A stretch of 64,000 nucleotides of DNA. It comes from an uncultured Clostridia bacterium (lineage in GTDB: Bacteria > Bacillota > Clostridia > Oscillospirales > Acutalibacteraceae). The position numbers were made by a program, and so were the translations under genes. Numbering within the stretch: the stretch's first letter is position 1; every line of letters begins with the position of its first letter. The stretch lies in contig CANBJR010000010.1 of NCBI GenBank assembly GCA_947369085.1, positions 1-64,000 on the forward strand, written 5' to 3'. Shown piece by piece: positions 7,975-15,931 of the stretch. The notes under the pieces are model-generated. The model did no database searches, was not told where the DNA came from, and saw only the letters and a list, made by a program, of their open reading frames with translations.

Positions 7975-9900
7975 TCAATCCTCCAATTCTTCCATCAATC
8001 CAAAGGTAGGCCCCGCAGATGCCTCCGCAATCAACGGAAGGTCAAACTCCGGGAAAGGCTGTTCTTCCATACAGGCACGGATAAAAATTACCGCTTCTGA
8101 AAGTCTGTTCTCAGGGATAATGAAAGTCAGTTCATCGTGTATCTGAAGAATAGGCTTTAGCCATTTACGTTCTGGCAGTCCGGCAAGTATCCTCGTGATG
8201 GCGAGTTTCAGAATATCCGCCGCTGTCCCTTGAATGGGCGTGTTCAACGAACACCGCTGTGCAAACGACTTCTGTCCCCAATTATCAGAGGTAATGCCGG
8301 GCAGATACCTGCGCCTGCCCAGCCAGGTTTCGGAGTACATACGCCTTGCAGCTTCTGCTTTCGTTTCTTCCTGCCAGGCGGTCAGGCCTTTGTATCCGTG
8401 CTTGAGGTTGAAAAGTATTTCCTCACACTCACTCACGGTTTTTTCAACCCCTGCCTTGAACTTCAATGTTTTCTGCAGTCCTCTTGGGAATAATCCGTAA
8501 AAAGTGCCAAAGTTTACGTTCTTCGCAATCGTCCTGTGTTCCTTGTAATTTTTCGAGTGCTTGTCCTGAGCTTCCTCATAACTCACACCAAAAATAACGC
8601 TGGTTGTGGCGGCGTGTATATCACCGTTTTTGCGGTAGGTGTCAAGCATCTTTTCATCACGACAGTAGAACGCACCAACTCGCAGCTCAATCTGCGAAAA
8701 ATCAAGCGACAGGATAAGACAGCCATCGGGTGCTTTGATAAAGCTACGGACACCGATAGGATCGTTTGTTTTACGAGGCATATTCTGGGCGTTAGGATTA
8801 CGGCAGTTCATCCTTCCGGTATCTGTTGACAGAGCGAACATTTCCGGATGGATACACCCCGTCACGGGATTGATGTATTTAAAATACCCGTCGATATAGG
8901 TGGACTTAATCTTGCCCCACTTGCGGTACTCCTGCACCAACGTGAACAGTTTTGACAGTTCCGGACGATTCGCATCGCACCACTCCTTAAGGAGCGTCAT
9001 GGTCATATCGTCCGCCGCCTCGCGGTTGGTTTCCGTGGTTTTCAAAATCGGCAGTCCCAGGTCTTTATACAGATAATTTTTGAATGCCTGTGTTGAGCAG
9101 TTCGCTCCTATATTCACATCGTCGATAATGAATTCTATCTTCTTGCGGATACGTTTCATTTCGGATTCAGCCTCGCTTTTTCGTTCCTGCATTAGTGGGA
9201 GGTTGACCGGAACGCCGTTGCATTTCATTATGCCGAGGTACACAGCGGTTGGACTTTCGATTTCTTCTACGATGTATCTGTGTTTCGGAAGGTAGCGGTC
9301 AAACCAGTCATTGAATTTGTGGTAGAGCCGAAGAGCAAAGTCAGAGTCAGCGGAGCCGTAGCGGACGGTTTCCACATTCTGTGCATCCAGTTCGTCAAAG
9401 TGCTTTCCGTCCGTAACGCTCGAAAATGACGGAAGTGGTTCACCGAACAGTTCCTCCGCCAGACGTTTCAGACCACTCTCGTTCAGCTTTCGAAATTCGT
9501 AGGTGCTTTTCAGACTCATCTGCGAAGCACAAATCGTGTCATATACAGGAGCCTGTATAACAATGCCCCTTGCATACGCCATCGAAGATTCAAAGGCGAT
9601 GTTGTGGGCAATCTTTATAATCGATTTATCTATGAGGAATGCCGTCAAAAATTCAAAGAAGGCATCCTTATCTATATTCGTGCCGATACGGTGGGCAACG
9701 GGGACATATACGCCCGTACCTTCCTTAACGGAGAAGGAGCATCCGACAATATGTGCCTTTGCTGGATCAAGTGACGCCTTGTCCTCCTTGCGGTACGGAT
9801 CATCCGGAGCAGTTTCAAAGTCAAATGCGACAATACGGTTGCCACCGATGTAATCCCGTATCCCGTCAACAGTGGTCACGCATTTATATTCTGTATTCAT
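7975..9900 (-). CDS. Phage family A DNA polymerase with 3'-5' exonuclease
   Basis: 641 aa replicative polymerase. N-terminal DnaQ-like proofreading exonuclease with VAFDFETAP (Exo I, ~24-32). Polymerase motif A is LSLDFSQIELRV (~two thirds along), motif B KNVNFGTFYGL and motif C QIHDELTF near the C-terminus. All expected catalytic acids (DFET, DFS, HDE) are present. It is shorter than host Pol I because the 5'-3' exonuclease is absent, which is normal for phages. The last codons overlap the next gene's ribosome-binding site. Confidence 0.95.
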   Translation of the reverse strand: MNTEYKCVTTVDGIRDYIGGNRIVAFDFETAPDDPYRKEDKASLDPAKAHIVGCSFSVKEGTGVYVPVAHRIGTNIDKDAFFEFLTAFLIDKSIIKIAHNIAFESSMAYARGIVIQAPVYDTICASQMSLKSTYEFRKLNESGLKRLAEELFGEPLPSFSSVTDGKHFDELDAQNVETVRYGSADSDFALRLYHKFNDWFDRYLPKHRYIVEEIESPTAVYLGIMKCNGVPVNLPLMQERKSEAESEMKRIRKKIEFIIDDVNIGANCSTQAFKNYLYKDLGLPILKTTETNREAADDMTMTLLKEWCDANRPELSKLFTLVQEYRKWGKIKSTYIDGYFKYINPVTGCIHPEMFALSTDTGRMNCRNPNAQNMPRKTNDPIGVRSFIKAPDGCLILSLDFSQIELRVGAFYCRDEKMLDTYRKNGDIHAATTSVIFGVSYEEAQDKHSKNYKEHRTIAKNVNFGTFYGLFPRGLQKTLKFKAGVEKTVSECEEILFNLKHGYKGLTAWQEETKAEAARRMYSETWLGRRRYLPGITSDNWGQKSFAQRCSLNTPIQGTAADILKLAITRILAGLPERKWLKPILQIHDELTFIIPENRLSEAVIFIRACMEEQPFPEFDLPLIAEASAGPTFGLMEELED

Positions 9901-9979
9901 GCATATTCTCTCCTATGGGAATAACCGGAGGAGCATTGAACCCCTCCGGACATTCCGGTGTTCTCTTTATTTTTGTTCC

Positions 9980-10729
9980 TTAATTCAACGGTTCAATAAT
10001 TTCTCCCGTTTCAGGGTCAACCATCGGCTCGTCATCCACGAAGGATGTCGGGGTAAGATTGGCTGCATATGCTTTTACCGTTTCCGTTACGCCTGCCACT
10101 GCAGTACGTTCCTCAACCGTCAGCATACGCACGAAAGTAAAGACCGCTTGGGTGAATACGATGCCGGAAGCGTTGGTAGCCTTTTTCAGTGCGATTTTTG
10201 TGACTGCCTGGTTTAACTTTCGTCCACGTGAAAGTTGGCTCTTCACATAATTTGTGAATGACTTAAGCGACCCGGTCGGTAGAGAAAGCGTAATGGGGAA
10301 CAGTTCTCCCTCACGCAGTATATAAAGCATTCGCTTATTCTTACACAGCTTGCTCTGACCATCACCGCTGCCGAACTTGTTATACGGGCAGTCAGCGCAA
10401 TTTCCACCGGGATTGCCGATACCAGTCACACCATCAAAAGAGCCGCAGTCGGGAGGATTATTCCCACCCGTGTACTTGTCGTGGTAGTAGGCATAAGCCG
10501 GATGGTTGTAGACAATGACGCCGGTGATGTCCTTCACCATCTCCGTCTCATCGCTCTCAGCGGATGGAAGCTCGAAGGCTGTGCCGCCACCTGCGGGTAG
10601 CTTCACACGGTCAAAGGAAAACTCAAGCCCCTGGCAATCTTCCGCCAATGCCTCGTTCAATACATTCTGATTTGCCAATACAGCGAATCCTTCGTTCACT
10701 GCGAGTTCGTTGTTATTCTTTTCTGACAT
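9980..10729 (-). CDS. Probable phage ssDNA-binding / recombination accessory protein
   Basis: 249 aa with a central cysteine cluster (CGSF...NCADCPYNKFGS...CKN) that could bind zinc, then a beta-rich region (LFPITLSLPTGSLKSF) and an acidic tail (DPETGEIIEPLN). Acidic tails are common in ssDNA-binding proteins. It lies between the polymerase and the coiled-coil gene, where phages usually encode an ssDNA-binding protein. I recognise the type as conserved in Firmicutes phages but not a named family; the ssDNA role is inference. Confidence 0.55.
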   Translation of the reverse strand: MSEKNNNELAVNEGFAVLANQNVLNEALAEDCQGLEFSFDRVKLPAGGGTAFELPSAESDETEMVKDITGVIVYNHPAYAYYHDKYTGGNNPPDCGSFDGVTGIGNPGGNCADCPYNKFGSGDGQSKLCKNKRMLYILREGELFPITLSLPTGSLKSFTNYVKSQLSRGRKLNQAVTKIALKKATNASGIVFTQAVFTFVRMLTVEERTAVAGVTETVKAYAANLTPTSFVDDEPMVDPETGEIIEPLN

Positions 10730-10794
10730 GATCTATGTCCTCCTATGAAATGAAATAGTTTTGTTTTTGTATTGTTGCAGTGCTATCCATGCAC

Positions 10795-11205
10795 CTACGA
10801 TTTTCTAATACCAACCGACACTTTTTCATAAGTGCTGACGGTATCGCCAAGCCATACCGGTACTTCTTCGCCGGTGATTTCACGCTGCTCCTTAATAAAG
10901 GAAGCGAGAGTGTTGGCATTGACCGTTTCAGTAACCAGACTACCGTATCCGTTTTCTTTCAAAGCCTGCATCATTTCATCTTTTCGACCGGATACTGGGG
11001 ATGCGAACAGTCTGCTCTTCAAATAGAATGTGCTTCCGTTGCGAGAGAAACGGTCAAGTTCTGCCTCTGTCATGGCATCAGAGAGCTGCAGGTCAAGTTC
11101 TGCAATCTCCGCACCCAGAGCCTTGGTCTGTGCTTCGAGGTTTTTCTTTTGTTCCTGCAGAGTTTTGAGTCTGTCAGCCATCTCAAAAATTTTTGTATTT
11201 TCCAT
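10795..11205 (-). CDS. Coiled-coil phage replication-module protein
   Basis: 136 aa. The N-terminal ~50 residues form a heptad-rich coiled coil (LKTLQEQKKNLEAQTKALGAE). A small globular half follows (GRKDEMMQALKENGYG...). GGAGGG lies upstream of the ATG at 11205, so the longer track start is not used. The layout is reminiscent of Gp157- or Gam-like phage proteins, but I cannot show a match. The neighbours (helicase, ssDNA-binding candidate, polymerase) place it in DNA replication or recombination. Confidence 0.6.
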   Translation of the reverse strand: MENTKIFEMADRLKTLQEQKKNLEAQTKALGAEIAELDLQLSDAMTEAELDRFSRNGSTFYLKSRLFASPVSGRKDEMMQALKENGYGSLVTETVNANTLASFIKEQREITGEEVPVWLGDTVSTYEKVSVGIRKS

Positions 11206-11221
11206 CGGTTTATCCCTCCTT

Positions 11222-11247
11222 TCACTTACTACCGAGGAATTCAACCC
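11222..11247 (-). repeat. Leader repeat copy A (26 bp)
   Basis: On the minus strand it reads GGGTTGAATT then CCTCGGTAGTAAGTGA. It lies just before the ribosome-binding site of the coiled-coil gene. A second copy with 24 of 26 identical bases is at 12955-12980. Flanking CCTTTCAC/GTGAAAGG could form a stem around it. Confidence 0.7.
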
Positions 11248-11260
11248 CCTGTGTGAAAGG

Positions 11261-12700
11261 TCAGTTCTTAAAGGGATTATTGCCCTTGCGGTAATCATCG
11301 ACCAGTATTTTTGCGAGGTTCATCTTTTTGCGAAGAGCGTACAGAACCTTGCGGTCGATGGTGTTCCTGCAAACAAGGTAGATGTAATGGCAGTTTTCTT
11401 TCTGCCCGGCTCTGTGAATACGAGCCTTTGCCTGTTCAAAATTGCTCATGTTGTAGTCGAGAGAGTAAAAGACCATCGTACTTGCAGCCGTCAGTGTAAT
11501 TCCAAGACCTGCTGCTGCAATCTGCCCCACAAACACACGGCACTTATCGTCATACTGAAAACGGTGAATCTCACTCTCACGGTCTTTCACACCACCACGC
11601 ACAACGGCATAGCAGATTTTCTTCTTTTCGAGCAGTTCCTGAATATCATCCATTTCCGGTACAAAACGAGCCATAACCACGATTTTCTTATTCTCAGCCA
11701 TAGCAGTGTCGATAATGTCGGACAGAGCATCCAACTTGGCGCTGCTCACGGTATTGACAACGCCGTCATCATCGGTAAGGTGACCACCTGTAATCTGCGA
11801 TAAACGCAGAAGCCTTGTAAGGATATTTGCTGTGGTAACTTCTGCTTTTCCTAACTCTGCATAGCTCTCGTCTTCAATGTTGTCATAGAGCTTCGCTGCC
11901 TTTGGCTCTAAATCCACCTGGCGTACTTCTTCTGTGACAGACGGTAAATCCAAGCACTCGGCCTTCGTCACACGAAAAGCAATCGAGTGGAGCTTTTGCA
12001 AAAAATCATCGCACATCCACTTGCGGAAAATAGGCGTGTGGTTGCAGTAGCCACCCATGTCAAAATACTGGTTGCGGAAGGCATAGAATGATGTGCCGAA
12101 TATCTGCGGATTAAGGAAACGGTACTGCGAGAACACGTCCAGTTCACGATTAGTAATGACCGTACCCGTAAGGAGCAGCTTATATCTTGCCTTATCGCCG
12201 ATGTGGTGCATTCCTTGACTCTGTTTGGAACGATTTTCTTTTAACTTATGTGCCTCGTCTGCAATCACGAGGTCAGCATTATATGCTTTGAGATCCTCCT
12301 CCAGACGCCAAGCCGATTCGTAGTTAACCACCACGACCTGTAGGCCGTTACCTTTAAGGTTTTTAAGCTGTTCTTTTTTCTTTGCGACTGTTCCGCTAAG
12401 GATTGTCAGCGAATACGGGAAGTCGGCAAACTTTTCAAATTCCTCTTGCCATACACCGAGGATTGAAAGTGGAGCGACCACCAGTACACGATTGACTTTG
12501 CCGTACTGGTACATACAGCCCGCCACAGCGATGCTCACAATCGTCTTGCCGGTGCCCATTTCCATTAAAAGCGCCGTACCTCGGCTCTTGATACACCCGT
12601 CAAATACACCAAACTTATCGCAGGCGAAGGTAAAGGCCTTTTTCTGATGCTCATACGGCGTTGCCTTGATTGGCATCATTAGTTCGATATTTTCAATCAT
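11261..12700 (-). CDS. Phage SNF2/SF2-type helicase
   Basis: 479 aa ATP-dependent DNA translocase. Motif I EMGTGKTI (~47-54), motif II IADEAHKL (DEAH, ~150), LLTGTVI (motif III), and C-terminal helicase motifs AAGLGITLTAAS and ARIHRAGQ (motif VI, the RxHRxGQ typical of SNF2 proteins). GGGGTGAG precedes the ATG at 12700; the upstream small gene's stop overlaps this start. It is common next to the polymerase in phages of this type and probably works in replication or recombination. Confidence 0.92.
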   Translation of the reverse strand: MIENIELMMPIKATPYEHQKKAFTFACDKFGVFDGCIKSRGTALLMEMGTGKTIVSIAVAGCMYQYGKVNRVLVVAPLSILGVWQEEFEKFADFPYSLTILSGTVAKKKEQLKNLKGNGLQVVVVNYESAWRLEEDLKAYNADLVIADEAHKLKENRSKQSQGMHHIGDKARYKLLLTGTVITNRELDVFSQYRFLNPQIFGTSFYAFRNQYFDMGGYCNHTPIFRKWMCDDFLQKLHSIAFRVTKAECLDLPSVTEEVRQVDLEPKAAKLYDNIEDESYAELGKAEVTTANILTRLLRLSQITGGHLTDDDGVVNTVSSAKLDALSDIIDTAMAENKKIVVMARFVPEMDDIQELLEKKKICYAVVRGGVKDRESEIHRFQYDDKCRVFVGQIAAAGLGITLTAASTMVFYSLDYNMSNFEQAKARIHRAGQKENCHYIYLVCRNTIDRKVLYALRKKMNLAKILVDDYRKGNNPFKN

Positions 12701-12896
12701 TGCTCTCACCCCGCATTTCTTTTATCTCGATGCCTTGCACTGTTTCACCCGGCGTCAGCACAAGGATTTCGCAGAATTCCCCAAAGAGAAAGGTGAGCAG
12801 CCTTTTTGGCAGACTCCTGTGTTCGCTCTGCAAGACTTCCTGCTTCTGTCCGTTGCGGTCTGCAATGTTAATTTTTATCCTGTGTTTTAACTTCAT
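12693..12896 (-). CDS. Small phage protein of unknown function
   Basis: 67 aa, basic N-terminal half (MKLKHRIKINI). AAGGAGG lies 7 nt upstream of the ATG at 12896, so the 46 extra track residues are non-coding leader. Its last codons overlap the start of the helicase gene, so the two are coupled. No motif recognised. Confidence 0.65.
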   Translation of the reverse strand: MKLKHRIKINIADRNGQKQEVLQSEHRSLPKRLLTFLFGEFCEILVLTPGETVQGIEIKEMRGESND

Positions 12897-12954
12897 GGAT
12901 TTTTCCTCCTTTTTCTGAATTGCATTGTTGCGGAGGAGGGGTTTAATTCCTTCC

Positions 12955-12980
12955 TCACTTACTACCGAAAAATTCAACCC
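12955..12980 (-). repeat. Leader repeat copy B (26 bp)
   Basis: Second copy of the element at 11222-11247, upstream of the small gene starting at 12896. It forms one side of an inverted repeat: CGGAGGAGGGGTTTAATT to the left and AATTCAACCCTCCG to the right on the plus strand. It is therefore probably structured in RNA. Confidence 0.7.
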
Positions 12981-13037
12981 TCCGTAGAGGTGCGGTAGGG
13001 GAGGACTCCTACCGCTATAAAAACCGTCACTCATGGC

Positions 13038-13655
13038 TCAGTCCTTTTTCGGGTACTTGTGGCGTTTCACGCGCTCGACCCCTAAGGACTTGGCCACCTT
13101 GTCGATGATTTTATTCTTTCGGTTGGTCATTGCCTGGGATGACGGCAGCTTGCCGGTTTCTGCAACTTCAGTCTGACGCATCTTCTCAAGCTGAGTAACC
13201 TTGCCGAAATGCTCGAAAAAGAAATCCTGCTGTGCCTCGGTACATTCCTCATCAATGACTCGGCGCACCTGTGCCACCTGGGGATTCTCCGGTTCCGGTT
13301 CGGCAAACAGCATATCGTACGGGCTGCCGCTCTTGTCAGCAAGCGTGTCCCAGGGATCGACCGCATCCTCGTTGTCGGGATCGGCATTGTAGCTGTTCAC
13401 CTTGGCATCAAACAGGGGATCGTGCAGTTCACCCTCGTAGCGATCCTGCAAATCTATGTCGTGGTCGGACTCATCGAGCATGATGGTAAGTTCGAGCGAC
13501 AGGTCTTTGCCGACTTCAAGCCTCTGTGTGACCACGCACTTGGCGTCATCATCCCAGCGTTCATAGTAGTAAAATTTTCCGTCCGCTGTCAGATAACAGG
13601 TACGGTTGGGATTGAACCCGCTCTTGCGCTTCTTTGAATTGTTGTTCTTCGACAT
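13038..13655 (-). CDS. Phage sigma-like protein with degenerate C-terminal HTH
   Basis: 205 aa from the ATG at 13655 (AGAAAGGAAAC upstream). N-terminal beta region (CYLTADGKFYYYERWDDD), a very acidic middle, and a C-terminal helical segment (EAQQDFFFEHFGKVTQLEKM) that aligns by eye with sigma-70 region-4-like HTHs of clostridial phage proteins. First gene of the visible phage module, so it may act early. Family assignment is moderate. Confidence 0.6.
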   Translation of the reverse strand: MSKNNNSKKRKSGFNPNRTCYLTADGKFYYYERWDDDAKCVVTQRLEVGKDLSLELTIMLDESDHDIDLQDRYEGELHDPLFDAKVNSYNADPDNEDAVDPWDTLADKSGSPYDMLFAEPEPENPQVAQVRRVIDEECTEAQQDFFFEHFGKVTQLEKMRQTEVAETGKLPSSQAMTNRKNKIIDKVAKSLGVERVKRHKYPKKD

Positions 13656-13954
13656 CTTCGTTTCCTTTCTACTTTGCGCAGAGCGGTGGAAACGAAGAAG
13701 GCCGATGCTCCGAAGAACACCGGCCACAGCCTTATGAAGGCATGACAACAAAACGGTGGACTTCGGAATTTTGAAAAAGGGTATGGTTGTCCCTTATTCA
13801 AAACGGTTCCTATTCGTCCACCGCTCTGCTTAACTCGAGTACTTCACAAAGCGGTAAAAATTCAGAGAATTATCATTCTCTATATATAAAATACGGCAAA
13901 ATTTGGCCTGCTCCCCCGACTCATGGAGTAGGATCAAAAGCCGCTTAAAATGGG

Positions 13955-13995
13955 CAAAAAAATAACCGCATCAAGGTTTTGAACCTCAATGCGGT
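13955..13995 (-). terminator. Rho-independent terminator of the restriction/ImmA operon
   Basis: On the minus strand ACCGCAT...AGGTT-loop-AACCT...ATGCGGT forms a strong stem and is followed by TTATTTTTTT. It lies 44 nt past the ImmA-HTH stop codon. Confidence 0.85.
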
Positions 13996-14002
13996 CTTGA
14001 AA

Positions 14003-14021
14003 TCCGACTCATCGAGTCGGA
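14003..14021. repeat. Perfect 8-bp inverted repeat
   Basis: TCCGACTC-atc-GAGTCGGA, between the stop of the ImmA-HTH gene and its terminator. A degenerate relative lies about 90 bp further left. Possible protein-binding site or secondary hairpin; role unknown. Confidence 0.7.
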
Positions 14022-14038
14022 TGAGCCGAAAAAACTTG

Positions 14039-15925
14039 TTAAATTATTGTGACCTTGTGGTCATTCAGAAACTTTTTTATTGATTGCATAGACTGACCCG
14101 CCATCGTCTGCATGGCGGTATCAATCCAGATATGCGATTCATTAGAATACAAAAGATTGCATGGTGAATACTGGAAGATATGACTACTCAGTTTATACGG
14201 CAGTTTCAGGCCGAGGCATATAAGTGCCAGAGACTCGACTGCAGGCGGATGCTTTCCGTTTATTATCCGGCTTACCGCATCCGAATTCATGGAGATGTTT
14301 TCTGCCAGTTCTTTATAAGATGTCCCACTGTCCTTGAATGCTTTCTGAAGGCAGTCTACATAATCGGTCGTGAACGTCTTATAAAGATTTACATAGTGGA
14401 TGATATAATCATCAAGAACTTCCTTCTGCCGCTCCGGAGGAGAATACTTAAGGCCGTCTGTATATGCAACATTAAGGATAACTTTGGCGTCCTTATCCTT
14501 ATTAAGATAGCAAACGGTGTAATATTCATTATCATCGCAGCCGACCACAGTCATGTCGAATGCAAGGCAGCATTTGTCCATGTGGTTACGTGCATAATCT
14601 GTAAGGACGGTCAAGCCCTCCTCATCGGTCTGCAAGTATTTACCGGAAGCGATAACCAGATGCGAGTCAACATACTGGTAAGAGCCGTCTGAAATAATCT
14701 CCTTCAGTTTTCTGTTGCTCATTACCTGACGGGCAAGATCCTCTGCACCGATGGTAAAAGTCTGATTGTTTTTAAGAGAGCCTTTTTTGAAGCGATGTGT
14801 TGCTACATAATGGTCATCGATCCAGTTAAATGTTCCGACTGCCTCTTCATATCCTGCCTCAACCATACGAATCTTAGCGGCAAGGCGCGAAACACCAAAA
14901 TCCACAGCAAGAGCATCGATAACAGGTTCTATGACATCAATTAGATCGAATTTCCCGAGACGTTCACGATACTCCTTAACCCGCTTCGACGCCATGATTT
15001 TAAATGCTCTCATCGGCATCTGGATTCTTGGAGTCAATGCATTTGCCTGACGCTCCATCTGGCTTACCGCACTGCTGTCGCGCCCTTTTACACCACCGAC
15101 AACACGGCAGCCGATCATACTGACATCATTATTACATAGCCGATCCAGTTCAAATGCCTTTTTGTGGAAGTCCCAGTGAACGCATTCATGGATGATCGTG
15201 TTGTTAACTTTGCCAAGGTTGTAAAGGAAATATGTCTGCGGATCAACGAGTATCGTTCTTGCCGGAATATGTACGATTTCGGTCTTCTTCGTCTTGTCAT
15301 CATACAATTCTGCATCACAGTCCTTGAAATAGACCTGTCCGAAGATGCTGCAATCCTCTGTTATAGAACGGATGACAACATTCAGATTCATACTCTTTGC
15401 CACTTCCATCGGATCGACATAACCGACATCAACCAGTGCCTTCTTATAATTCCGGCGCAGAAAGCCTTCTGCCGCCTCTTCGTAATCAGGCTTATTAATA
15501 ATCGGCACGAGACTGTCATAAAGTTTCTGCTGGTAGTGGTCTTTGGAATTATATATCTCCACACCATTGACCGTAAAGTCATTCAGATCCTTTTCCAGAT
15601 CACCGGTGCAGCGAAGAACAAACCACTGTTGCGGCCACTCGACCTCGTCATAATGATAATCGCCTTCATGAACTTCGATCTGTGCCTCAACACGGATATC
15701 GAATCCAATCTGGCTGCCAGGAAGGTCGTATGCGTCAACATGAAGCACTTTTGTTTCTGCAACTTCAAATTCCCCGACCTGGTGAATTCTGTATAATCTC
15801 AGGTTGAGGCTGTCAAAATCTTCACGGCCGACTTCTTCGACATAGGAATCAACAGAGTTAAAAATCTCGTTATCAAACCGCTGCGACACATATTCTTTGA
15901 ATGAACGACTTCCTGCCAAATACAT
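14039..15925 (-). CDS. ImmA/IrrE-type metallopeptidase with C-terminal HTH domain
   Basis: 628 aa. A ~200-residue N-terminal region of unknown fold is followed by a zinc-peptidase core IIHECVHWDFH (HExxH, ~244-250). The third-ligand region is MERQANALTPRIQMP, the classic ImmA/IrrE pattern. Near the C-terminus (~530-560) is an XRE-type helix-turn-helix (SYKELAENISMNSDAVSRI). It begins 6 nt after the McrC-like gene and shares its terminator, so it belongs to the restriction operon. ImmA proteases usually cleave a repressor. Here the repressor-like HTH is in the same chain, so self-cleavage or target sensing is possible (inference). Intact, far larger than ordinary ImmA. Confidence 0.85.
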   Translation of the reverse strand: MYLAGSRSFKEYVSQRFDNEIFNSVDSYVEEVGREDFDSLNLRLYRIHQVGEFEVAETKVLHVDAYDLPGSQIGFDIRVEAQIEVHEGDYHYDEVEWPQQWFVLRCTGDLEKDLNDFTVNGVEIYNSKDHYQQKLYDSLVPIINKPDYEEAAEGFLRRNYKKALVDVGYVDPMEVAKSMNLNVVIRSITEDCSIFGQVYFKDCDAELYDDKTKKTEIVHIPARTILVDPQTYFLYNLGKVNNTIIHECVHWDFHKKAFELDRLCNNDVSMIGCRVVGGVKGRDSSAVSQMERQANALTPRIQMPMRAFKIMASKRVKEYRERLGKFDLIDVIEPVIDALAVDFGVSRLAAKIRMVEAGYEEAVGTFNWIDDHYVATHRFKKGSLKNNQTFTIGAEDLARQVMSNRKLKEIISDGSYQYVDSHLVIASGKYLQTDEEGLTVLTDYARNHMDKCCLAFDMTVVGCDDNEYYTVCYLNKDKDAKVILNVAYTDGLKYSPPERQKEVLDDYIIHYVNLYKTFTTDYVDCLQKAFKDSGTSYKELAENISMNSDAVSRIINGKHPPAVESLALICLGLKLPYKLSSHIFQYSPCNLLYSNESHIWIDTAMQTMAGQSMQSIKKFLNDHKVTII

Positions 15926-15931
15926 CTCCTC

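Larger units (their letters stand above)
13656..14038. other. Intergenic junction between phage module and restriction operon
   Basis: 383 bp without a gene. It holds the terminator of the restriction operon (13955-13995), a perfect inverted repeat TCCGACTC-atc-GAGTCGGA (14003-14021) and an imperfect relative of it near 13916-13933 (CCGACTCATGGAGTAGGA). The promoter of the phage genes presumably lies in the AT-rich part (13850-13900). No integrase, repressor or obvious attachment site was found. Confidence 0.6.

Noticed and set aside
1-13655. Complete, inducible prophage
   Set aside because: Only the replication/entry part is visible; structural genes, integrase and repressor are not in the window.
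15164-15796. 210-aa plus-strand ORF and other long antisense ORFs in the restriction operon
   Set aside because: Antisense to ImmA and McrC genes, with no recognisable domain; shadows.
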